Positions 1 through 7,191 of a stretch of DNA of 17,612 nucleotides are shown piece by piece (the first letter of the stretch is position 1; each line of letters begins with the position of its first letter). This stretch comes from an uncultured Bacteroides sp. (GTDB taxonomy: Bacteria; Bacteroidota; Bacteroidia; Bacteroidales; Bacteroidaceae): assembly GCA_900557355.1 (NCBI GenBank), contig USSR01000057.1, positions 1 through 17,612 of the forward strand, written 5' to 3'. The position numbers were made by a program, and so were the translations under genes. The notes below the pieces were generated by a model. The model saw only the letters and a program-made list of their open reading frames with translations, had not been told where the DNA came from and did not search any database.

Positions 1-2
1 CA

Positions 3-662
3 GAAACCGGTTCTTCGAAGTCGGAAGGAGGATTGCGGTTATTGTTTAGCCGTCCGTTCCGCAAGGTACTTGTTTTAGGCATTATTGTGGCTGTATTCCA
101 GCAATGGTGCGGTACGAATGTAATCTTCAATTATGCGCAGGAGATATTCCAGTCTGCAGGGTATTCGTTGGGAGATGTTCTCTTTAATATTGTGGTGACA
201 GGTGTGGCGAATGTAGTTTTTACTTTTGTGGCTATCTATACAGTCGAACGCTTGGGACGTCGCGCTCTGATGCTTTTCGGTGCCGGAGGGCTGGCTGGCA
301 TTTATCTCATTCTCGGCACTTGCTATTTCTTCGAGGTAAGCGGATTCTTTATGGTGGTACTTGTTGTGCTGGCTATCGCTTGCTATGCAATGTCCCTGGG
401 GCCTATCACTTGGGTGCTGCTTGCCGAAATCTTCCCGAACCGGGTGCGTGCCGTTGCAATGGCAACCTGTACATTTGCTTTGTGGGTAGGTAGTTTCACG
501 CTGACATACACTTTCCCGTTACTGAATAATTTCTTGGGAAGCAGTGGTACATTCTGGATTTATGCAGTCATTTGTGCTGTCGGCTATTTGTTCTTCTTCC
601 GTGCGTTGCCCGAAACGAAAGGCAAATCACTGGAAGCATTGGAAAAGGATTTAATCAAATAA
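3..662 (+). CDS. Sugar-porter MFS permease, C-terminal part (5' end outside window)
   Basis: Inner-membrane proton-coupled monosaccharide symporter of the major facilitator superfamily, sugar porter (XylE/GalP-like) family. The frame is open from base 3 to the stop, so the first in-frame TTG at 33 is not a real start; about 219 C-terminal residues are present, starting in the cytoplasmic loop before TM7. Visible family motifs, in window residue numbers: the TM7 sugar-binding motif QQWCGTN at about 33-39; the TM8-9 loop motif ERLGRR at about 82-87; the TM10 motif GPITWVLLAEIFP at about 133-145; and the C-terminal signature PETKGKSLE at about 203-211. About six hydrophobic segments fit TM7-12. 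Substrate cannot be read from sequence: galactose would fit the galactan genes downstream, but xylose, arabinose or glucose are equally possible. No frameshift is seen. Confidence 0.93.
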   Translation, partial: ETGSSKSEGGLRLLFSRPFRKVLVLGIIVAVFQQWCGTNVIFNYAQEIFQSAGYSLGDVLFNIVVTGVANVVFTFVAIYTVERLGRRALMLFGAGGLAGIYLILGTCYFFEVSGFFMVVLVVLAIACYAMSLGPITWVLLAEIFPNRVRAVAMATCTFALWVGSFTLTYTFPLLNNFLGSSGTFWIYAVICAVGYLFFFRALPETKGKSLEALEKDLIK

Positions 663-724
663 AAAAATAACAGTTTGGCAAATTAGCAAGTAAGTAAATA
701 GGTATTGGATAACATCATCAATCA

Positions 725-752
725 GGCAGGGAGAATGTAAAATCTCCCTGCC
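725..752. terminator. Strong hairpin between the permease and DUF5107 genes
   Basis: A perfect 10-bp inverted repeat, GGCAGGGAGA (725-734) and TCTCCCTGCC (743-752), with an 8-nt loop. An outer TCA/TGA pairing (722-724 with 755-757) extends it across a 2-nt bulge. It lies 62 bp after the permease stop and 68 bp before the next start. No T-tract follows on either strand, so it could be a transcription terminator, an attenuator or an mRNA-stabilising 3' end. The rest of the 158-bp gap holds a 9-bp direct repeat (CTCTTTGTC at 760-768 and 776-784) and no exact TAnnTTTG promoter motif. Confidence 0.55.
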
Positions 753-820
753 CCTGACCCTCTTTGTCTCTTGATCTCTTTGTCAACGAATAAAAAAACA
801 AATTTATAATCAATAATACG

Positions 821-3800
821 ATGGTAAAAGCATGGAAAGAAAAGGTGGTTATCCCTACTTATGAAGTAGGCAAACCGGAGAAGAATCCGATCTTCTTGGA
901 GAAGCGTGTGTATCAAGGCAGCAGCGGGGTAGTTTATCCTTATCCTGTGATTGAATCGATGTCCAATGAGAAAGTGGATAAGGAATACAATGCTATTTTT
1001 ATCGAAAATGAATACATTAAGGTCATGATTCTGCCCGAATTAGGCGGACGTGTACAGATGGCTTATGATAAAATTAGAGAACGTCATTTCATTTATTATA
1101 ATCATGTGATAAAGCCTGCTTTGGTAGGGCTTGCCGGACCGTGGATTTCAGGTGGCATTGAGTTTAACTGGCCTCAACATCACCGCCCCAGCACCTACAT
1201 GCCCGTAGATACTACTATTGAAGAAAATGCCGACGGCAGTGTTACAGTATGGGTGAATGAAATGGAACGTATGTTTCATCAGAAAGGAATGGCAGGTTTT
1301 ACGCTTCGTCCGGGACATGCTTTTCTTGAAATCAAGGGAGTACTTTACAATCGTACTGAAGTACCGCAGACCTTCCTGTGGTGGGCAAACCCTGCCGTAG
1401 CGGTGAACGACTACTATCAGAGCGTATTTCCGCCCGATATCAATGCCGTTTTCGACCATGGAAAGCGTGCCGTATCCAGTTTCCCTATCGCAACGGGTAC
1501 TTACTACAAGATGGATTATTCTGCCGGAGTAGATATCTCGAACTATAAGAATATCAAGGTTCCTACTTCCTATATGGCTGTCAACTCCCGCTTTAACTTT
1601 GAGGGTGGATATGAGAATGATACTCGTGCCGGTATGCTTCATGTAGCGAACCACCACATTTCTCCGGGCAAGAAACAGTGGACGTGGGGAAACGGCGACT
1701 TTGGCCGCGCATGGGACCGCAACCTGACGGACGAAGACGGGCCGTACATTGAACTGATGGCAGGTGTCTATACCGAAAATCAACCGGACTTTACCTGGCT
1801 CCAACCTTACGAAGAAAAGAGCTTCGTTCAATATTTCCTGCCTTACCGGGAATTGGGAGTGGTGAAGAATGCCAGCAGGGATTTGCTGATGAATATTGAA
1901 CCGGAAGGGGAGGACAGCGTTCGCTTCAAGATATTTGCTACTTCGTGCCAAACGGTAAATGTTGTCTTGAAAGGTGAAGACGGGAAAATATATTATAGCA
2001 AGGAAGTGACTATCACTCCGGAAGAATTGCTGGATGAAACGGTAAATGTGAATGGTGAGAAGCTCGACAAACTGATTCTTGAAATCACGGCAAACGGAAG
2101 GGAATTACTTTATTGGCATGCAGAACCGGAAGAAGTGAAACCTATTCCCGACGCTGCTGAAGCAGCCCTGCTCCCGGAAGAAATAAAGACTACTGAACAG
2201 CTTTATCTGACCGGCTTACACTTGGAACAGTACAGACATGCCACATACAATCCCGTAGAATACTACGAAGAAGCATTGCGCCGTGATCCGATTGATGTGC
2301 GTAATAACAATGCGCTTGGTCTGTGGTATATCCGTAAAGGCCGTTTCCATAAAGCGGAGCAATACTTGCTTACAGCCGTAAAGACCTTACAGAAACGTAA
2401 TCCGAATCCATACGACGGAGAACCGATCTATAATCTCGGTCTTGCCTTGAAATACCAGGGACGATACAATGAGGCTTACGACCGTTTCTATAAATCTTGT
2501 TGGAATGCCGCCTGGCAGGATGCGGGATACTTTGCCTGCGCGCAGATTTCTACCATGCAAAGTCGTTTGGAAGATGCCTTAGACGAAATAGACCGTTCGC
2601 TTATCCGCAACTGGCATAATCATAAAGCCCGCGCTCTGAAAACTGCTATTCTCCGCCGGATGGGCAGAACCGAAGAAGCCCTGCAACTGATTGAAGACTC
2701 ATTGTCTATTGATAAATTCAACTTTGGCTGTCGTTATGAGAAGTATCTGATAACGAACGTAGTCGACGAATTGTCTGTCATGAAAGAGATGATGCGTGGA
2801 GAACCTCACAACTATGATGAAATAGCTCTTGACTATTGTGCCGCAGGTTGTTGGCAGGAAGCTGCTTCCTTATGGAATATAGCTATTGCCGAAGGTATTG
2901 TTACACCAATGACTTACTATTATCTGGGCTGGTGTCTGCACCAGGGGGGACTTTCCGGAGTGAAACAGGCATTTGCCGATGCAGTCAAAGCTTGCCCCGA
3001 CTACTGTTTTCCCAACCGTTTGGAAGCAATTCTTGCCTTGCAATGTGCCATGGTACAGAATCCGGACGATGCAAGAGCTCCTTACTATTTGGGTAATCTG
3101 TATTACGACAAGCGCCAGTACGACCTGGCTATGGAAGCATGGGAAACTTCCGTAAGACTGGACGGTAGCTTTCCGACCGTATGGCGTAACCTGGCTTTGG
3201 CATTCTTCAACAAGAAAAATGAGGAAGCGAAAGCCATCGAATGTATGGAACGTGCTTTCCGCCTTGACACAACCGATGCACGTATCTTGATGGAACTCGA
3301 TCAACTTTACAAGCGTGTCCGTCGTTCGCACAAAGAGCGCCTAGCTTTCCTGCAACAATATCCTGAACTTATTAAGCAGCGTGATGACCTGATACTGGAA
3401 GAAATCACCTTGTTGAATCAGACAGGAGAGTACGAAAAGGCGAAAACGGTATTGGATGCACATAACTTCCATCCCTGGGAGGGTGGCGAAGGAAAAGTGC
3501 CTGCCCAATATCAACTGGCTCGTGTGGAATTGGCAAAGAAAGCATTAACTGCCGGTGAGAATAAAGAAGCAATATCATTATTGGAAGAATGTCTGGAATA
3601 TCCGCATCATCTTGGTGAAGGCAAATTGTATGGTGCACAGGAGAATGATTTTTATTACTTCCTGGGTTGTGCTTACGAAGGATTGGGACAACATGACAAG
3701 GCTGTGGAATGTTGGGAACAGGCAATCATCGGACCTACCGAACCGGCTGCCGCCATGTACTACAATGATGCGAAACCTGATAAAATATTCTATCAAGGTC

Positions 3801-4102
3801 TGGCATTATTGAAACTCGGGCGTATGGATGAGGCTAACGGCCGCTTTCATAAATTGACTTCTTATGGAGAAAAACACTTGTTTGACAAGATTAAAATGGA
3901 TTATTTTGCAGTGTCACTACCCGACTTATTGATTTGGGAGGATGACTTGACGATAAGAAACGTAATTCACTGCAAATATATGATGGCATTAGGATATTGG
4001 GGACTGAACCGGAAAGAGAAATCCCTCCGGTTATTAAGTGAGGTCGAAAGATTGGACATTAATCATCAGGGTATTCAGGCTTTCAGAAGCCTGATAGGAT
4101 AG
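821..4102 (+). CDS. DUF5107 domain / TPR-repeat protein, cytoplasmic, function unknown
   Basis: A 1093-residue protein with no signal peptide or membrane segment, so probably cytoplasmic. Residues about 10-350 form a DUF5107-type domain that resembles the beta-sandwich of aldose mutarotases: LPELGGRV at 72-79, the conserved GGIEFNWPQHHRP at 111-123, and an aromatic/acidic stretch from HHISPGKK (278-285) through WTWGNGDFGRAWDR to about residue 324. A smaller beta-rich linker follows (about 355-435), then a helical array of tetratricopeptide repeats from about 455 to the end, with typical spacing such as NALGLWYIRKGRFHKAEQYL (497-516) and YNLGLALKYQGRYNEAYDRF (537-556). The start at 821 follows an AT-rich leader, and the first residues are already domain-like. 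By family and context it probably binds or alters a sugar or glycoside brought in by the neighbouring permease; no reaction can be assigned from sequence. The family call is firm, the role is not. Confidence 0.85.
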   Translation: MVKAWKEKVVIPTYEVGKPEKNPIFLEKRVYQGSSGVVYPYPVIESMSNEKVDKEYNAIFIENEYIKVMILPELGGRVQMAYDKIRERHFIYYNHVIKPALVGLAGPWISGGIEFNWPQHHRPSTYMPVDTTIEENADGSVTVWVNEMERMFHQKGMAGFTLRPGHAFLEIKGVLYNRTEVPQTFLWWANPAVAVNDYYQSVFPPDINAVFDHGKRAVSSFPIATGTYYKMDYSAGVDISNYKNIKVPTSYMAVNSRFNFEGGYENDTRAGMLHVANHHISPGKKQWTWGNGDFGRAWDRNLTDEDGPYIELMAGVYTENQPDFTWLQPYEEKSFVQYFLPYRELGVVKNASRDLLMNIEPEGEDSVRFKIFATSCQTVNVVLKGEDGKIYYSKEVTITPEELLDETVNVNGEKLDKLILEITANGRELLYWHAEPEEVKPIPDAAEAALLPEEIKTTEQLYLTGLHLEQYRHATYNPVEYYEEALRRDPIDVRNNNALGLWYIRKGRFHKAEQYLLTAVKTLQKRNPNPYDGEPIYNLGLALKYQGRYNEAYDRFYKSCWNAAWQDAGYFACAQISTMQSRLEDALDEIDRSLIRNWHNHKARALKTAILRRMGRTEEALQLIEDSLSIDKFNFGCRYEKYLITNVVDELSVMKEMMRGEPHNYDEIALDYCAAGCWQEAASLWNIAIAEGIVTPMTYYYLGWCLHQGGLSGVKQAFADAVKACPDYCFPNRLEAILALQCAMVQNPDDARAPYYLGNLYYDKRQYDLAMEAWETSVRLDGSFPTVWRNLALAFFNKKNEEAKAIECMERAFRLDTTDARILMELDQLYKRVRRSHKERLAFLQQYPELIKQRDDLILEEITLLNQTGEYEKAKTVLDAHNFHPWEGGEGKVPAQYQLARVELAKKALTAGENKEAISLLEECLEYPHHLGEGKLYGAQENDFYYFLGCAYEGLGQHDKAVECWEQAIIGPTEPAAAMYYNDAKPDKIFYQGLALLKLGRMDEANGRFHKLTSYGEKHLFDKIKMDYFAVSLPDLLIWEDDLTIRNVIHCKYMMALGYWGLNRKEKSLRLLSEVERLDINHQGIQAFRSLIG

Positions 4103-4111
4103 GACAACTTA

Positions 4112-4153
4112 GTGACGGTGTTTATTTTAAAGCATCGTCACAAGTTTATTTTT
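4112..4153 (+). terminator. Probable intrinsic terminator after the DUF5107 gene
   Basis: GTGACGGTG (4112-4120) pairs with CATCGTCAC (4133-4141), 9 bp with one G-T wobble and a 12-nt loop. AAGTTTATTTTT follows at 4142-4153, which is T-rich on the + strand. It starts 9 bp after the DUF5107 stop and ends before the galactan operon, so it is a reasonable boundary between two transcripts. The T-tract is interrupted, so read-through is likely. Confidence 0.55.
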
Positions 4154-4162
4154 ATAATAAAC
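4144..4162. repeat. Small AT-rich inverted repeat upstream of the GH53 gene
   Basis: GTTTATT (4144-4150) and AATAAAC (4156-4162) form a perfect 7-bp inverted repeat with a 5-nt spacer, 16 bp before the GH53 start. It overlaps the T-rich tail of the preceding hairpin. It could be a regulator site for the operon or part of a bidirectional terminator. No exact TAnnTTTG promoter motif is visible between 4103 and 4178. Confidence 0.35.
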
Positions 4163-4178
4163 CTTAAATAGCAATGAC

Positions 4179-5795
4179 ATGAGAAATATTAAAAACGGTT
4201 TAATCATGAAAATTACAGGCTTTATTGCAATTAGCTTTTCCATTGTGTGCAGTACGGCTGCTTGTTCGGACGATCCGGTAGCAGTCGCTAACCCCGAACC
4301 TGCTGTTACAGTGGTGAAAGTACCTAACGGAAGTTTTGAAGAAGACGCTGCCGAAACAGCTTCTCCTAAAGGCTGGACAGTAAGCGGGGACTATTCTGCC
4401 GCGAAAGTGGTACAAGGGGGATGTGAAGGCAATTATGCTTTACAGTATGGAGCAACCTCGGCGTATACGGTATCTACCCGTCAGACTGTCAACGGTCTGG
4501 AAGATGGTATTTATGACCTTGAATTTTATTATAAAAGTACCGGAGGACAAATATCCTGTTATGTGGCAGCCGGGACTGATACTAAGAAAATGACTTCATT
4601 ACAAGCATCTCCTTCTACCTGGGTTCGCTCTTATGTACGCGGGATAAAAGTGGAAGGCGGTAAATGTGATATTGAAATCTACAGCGAATCGGCTGAAGCA
4701 AACTGGAGTCGCTTTGACGGACTGCGTTTGAAGAAAACAGAAAAGGAATTTAATCTGCTGAAAGGCGGTGATATCTCGCAACTGACTTACGTAGAGCAGA
4801 TGGGTGGCAAATTCTATGAAAACGGAGAAGAAAAAGACTGTATCGAAATATTGAAGAATAATGGTTTCAACATTGTCCGTCTCCGTCTGTACAATGACCC
4901 GGGAAATCCGGACTATTCTCCTTCCAACCGTTTGCCCGCAGGTATTTCAGGGCCGGAAGATGTTTTGCGGCTGGCAAAAAGAGCCAAACAAGCCGGTATG
5001 CAGATACAGTTGACTTTCCATTATAGTGATTACTGGACAAATGGAGAAGACCAGAACAAACCGCACGAGTGGGAAGGGCTTGACTTTGAAGGACTGAAAA
5101 AAGCGCTCTATGATTTTACCTTTGATTTCATGAACAAGATGAAAGCACAGGGTACGACTCCCGAATTTGTTGCGTTGGGTAATGAGACACAAGCCGGCAT
5201 GTTATATCCGGATGGAAGTTGTGACAATTTTGTGCAGCTTTCCGAACTATTCAATACAGGTTATGATGCGGTGAAAGCTGTATCACCGGATTCAAAGGTA
5301 GTTATCCACTCGAATGCTGCCGGAGATAAAGACCAGTACAACTGGTATTATGGTGAACTGAAAAACAGAAACACAAAGTATGATATAATCGGTGCTTCCT
5401 ACTATCCTTTCTGGACAGAAAAAACAGCAGGGCAAATTCGTGAATGGGCGGATTATATTACAGCCAAATTTGATAAGGATATTTTGATTATGGAAACAGG
5501 ATATAGCTGGGACAAGACTTTGCCGGATAATACTCCGGGGCAGTTGGCGCACAATGGGCCGTATCCTGATTTCTCTCCGCTCGGACAGAAGAACTTCATG
5601 CTTGAACTTATTAAAGAAATTAAGCAGGCTAAAGACTGCCGCATACTTGGTTTTCTTTATTGGGATCCTATCTTCATCGAAGTGGAAGGTATGGGATGGG
5701 AACTGGGTGCCAAGAATTATGTGAGCAACACCACTCTGTTTGATTTTGAAGGGAATAGATTGGAAGCATTGGATGCATTCAAATATAACAACTAA
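4179..5795 (+). CDS. GH53 endo-beta-1,4-galactanase, surface lipoprotein with N-terminal CBM-like domain
   Basis: Retaining endo-beta-1,4-galactanase (arabinogalactan endo-1,4-beta-galactosidase) that cuts the backbone of pectic galactan; probably on the cell surface. The signal peptide is lipoprotein type: STAAC with the modified Cys at 29, followed by SDDP, an acidic stretch typical of surface-exported Bacteroides lipoproteins. Residues about 45-186 look like a galactose-binding-type beta-sandwich, with NGSFEE at 50-55 and conserved Trp at 66, 148 and 176. The GH53 barrel spans about 192-535: VRLRLYNDPGN (233-243), HYSDYW (281-286), GNETQAGM (334-341) with acid/base Glu336, and ILIMETGYSW (435-444) with nucleophile Glu439. 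Both catalytic residues are present and the barrel is complete. Two starts are possible, 4179 and Met10 at 4206; neither has a clear ribosome site and both give a workable signal peptide. First gene of the seven-gene operon, 12 bp before the next. Confidence 0.95.
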   Translation: MRNIKNGLIMKITGFIAISFSIVCSTAACSDDPVAVANPEPAVTVVKVPNGSFEEDAAETASPKGWTVSGDYSAAKVVQGGCEGNYALQYGATSAYTVSTRQTVNGLEDGIYDLEFYYKSTGGQISCYVAAGTDTKKMTSLQASPSTWVRSYVRGIKVEGGKCDIEIYSESAEANWSRFDGLRLKKTEKEFNLLKGGDISQLTYVEQMGGKFYENGEEKDCIEILKNNGFNIVRLRLYNDPGNPDYSPSNRLPAGISGPEDVLRLAKRAKQAGMQIQLTFHYSDYWTNGEDQNKPHEWEGLDFEGLKKALYDFTFDFMNKMKAQGTTPEFVALGNETQAGMLYPDGSCDNFVQLSELFNTGYDAVKAVSPDSKVVIHSNAAGDKDQYNWYYGELKNRNTKYDIIGASYYPFWTEKTAGQIREWADYITAKFDKDILIMETGYSWDKTLPDNTPGQLAHNGPYPDFSPLGQKNFMLELIKEIKQAKDCRILGFLYWDPIFIEVEGMGWELGAKNYVSNTTLFDFEGNRLEALDAFKYNN

Positions 5796-5807
5796 AAGGA
5801 AGATACC

Positions 5808-7178
5808 ATGAAGAATATTTTAAGTAGATTCGGAAAAATCAGTTTGTTGTTGGCATTTATGTATTTTGTTGTCGGTTGCGATGATGATAAGGAAGATGTG
5901 GCTCCCGGTCTTTATGTAATGAGTGATGAGATAGAGACATTTCCCGGTGACACCGTTTTGGTATCAGGAACCGCATCTAATTATGTAGGATTGGAAAGCG
6001 TTACGTTAAGTTGTGAACAATGGGGGATTCATAAGGTATATGAACTGGGCGGGCAAAAGCCTAAAGTCTTTAATTATAATTATCAACTCATTGTGCCGAA
6101 AAACGCTAGTTTTGAAGAACATTTATTGATTACTATCCGGGACGTAGACGGTCGGGAAAGCAAGAAAAATGTGTTGCTGACTTATGTAGCGGATATGGAG
6201 AGTCCAGTTATGCAAACTCAACTACCGTCGCGGATAGCAGTGGATTTCGACGCAGTTGCAAATAAAGGAAGTTGGAATCTGAATGTGAAGTTCACCGATG
6301 ACCGCGAGTTGAAAGATATTCGTCTTCAAATCCCCAGTATGCAAATAGATGAGACGGTAAAAGTAACCGGGCGTAGTGGAGAATTGAAACGTACTATTGA
6401 TTTTACTACGGGAGAATTTCCTGTCACTTTGATGATAACGGATGCCGGAGGTAATGAAACTGTTGTCACTACTACGGTTGTTGTTATGTTGGCAGAGGAG
6501 GAAGAGCCATTCGAAGATTACCCTGTAATGTGGGTGGTTAATGCTTCAGAAAAAGCTGACGACTATCTCGACGGTTACTATGCACCGATGACCCGCAAGG
6601 GAGAATACCAATATGAAGGAAAAATTTATGCAGACAAGGCGAACTTTCAAATCTATTTTACGGCGGAGAAGACAATGGACGGTGACCTCTTCGGTGTAAG
6701 TCCTTATGTTAATTCAAAACTGATGAATAACAATGGTTATGTGGTACCTGTTACGGTTGCTGAGTCAGGTTATTATGGCGTTTGGATTGATTTGCAGGCA
6801 CATACTTATAGTATGTGGAAACTGGAACCTTCAGCGACAACCTATACGGGCTCGCTTACCGTGTCCGGCTGTGGCTTCAGTGATTTTGCCGATTGGGGTA
6901 CGCCTGCTACAGAGATGGTGCGCAATGGATATCGTTATACCTCTACCTTGCACCAAATCGGCAGTTATTCAAGTACGCGCCAATACTATGCAGCCCGTGT
7001 GTCCGACTGGGGATATGTTCTCCGCTATTGGGGTGATGCGACTGGATGCGGCTGGTGGGAAGATACCACAAGCGCAGGTGGTGGAGTGGCAAGCTATGCA
7101 AGCGATTATGACGGTGTGGTGCAAATCACCTTCGATACAGCTATTCTTTGGGCTACAATCAAGAAAATAACAGAATAA
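5808..7178 (+). CDS. SusE/F-position surface glycan-binding lipoprotein
   Basis: A 456-residue lipoprotein, probably a surface glycan-binding protein that holds galactan near the SusCD transporter. The lipobox is FVVGC with the modified Cys at 24, followed by DDDKED, again a surface-export pattern. No catalytic motif is seen. Two Ig-like beta domains (about 35-128 and 130-228) are followed by an acidic linker (EEEE, 230-233), then two C-terminal modules of about 100 residues (about 238-340 and 345-456). Both modules contain a similar segment, MTRKGEYQYEGKI (261-273) and MVRNGYRYTSTLH (370-382), so they look like a diverged tandem pair, as in SusE/SusF-type proteins. Exposed aromatics are dense in the last module: Trp401, Trp408, Trp416 and Trp417. 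The start is preceded by AAAGGAAG. It lies 12 bp after GH53 and 13 bp before susC. Such proteins evolve fast, so the name rests on architecture and position. Confidence 0.8.
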   Translation: MKNILSRFGKISLLLAFMYFVVGCDDDKEDVAPGLYVMSDEIETFPGDTVLVSGTASNYVGLESVTLSCEQWGIHKVYELGGQKPKVFNYNYQLIVPKNASFEEHLLITIRDVDGRESKKNVLLTYVADMESPVMQTQLPSRIAVDFDAVANKGSWNLNVKFTDDRELKDIRLQIPSMQIDETVKVTGRSGELKRTIDFTTGEFPVTLMITDAGGNETVVTTTVVVMLAEEEEPFEDYPVMWVVNASEKADDYLDGYYAPMTRKGEYQYEGKIYADKANFQIYFTAEKTMDGDLFGVSPYVNSKLMNNNGYVVPVTVAESGYYGVWIDLQAHTYSMWKLEPSATTYTGSLTVSGCGFSDFADWGTPATEMVRNGYRYTSTLHQIGSYSSTRQYYAARVSDWGYVLRYWGDATGCGWWEDTTSAGGGVASYASDYDGVVQITFDTAILWATIKKITE

Positions 7179-7191
7179 AAAGAGAGCAACT

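Noticed and set aside
33..662. A 209-residue open frame starting at TTG 33 as a complete small protein
   Set aside because: The frame is open back to base 3 and the sequence begins in a sugar-porter loop, so it is the 3' part of a larger gene cut by the window edge.
1148..1951. 267-codon open frame on the minus strand
   Set aside because: It lies wholly antisense to the well-conserved DUF5107 domain, shows no recognisable family and has no signal of its own.
4153..4158. TATAAT before GH53 as a sigma70 -10 box
   Set aside because: Bacteroides promoters use TAnnTTTG, there is no -35 partner, and the hexamer falls in an AT-rich hairpin.
6733..7170. 145-codon plus-strand open frame in another frame of the binding protein
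   Set aside because: Overlaps the conserved C-terminal modules of the lipoprotein in a different frame, with no recognisable domain.
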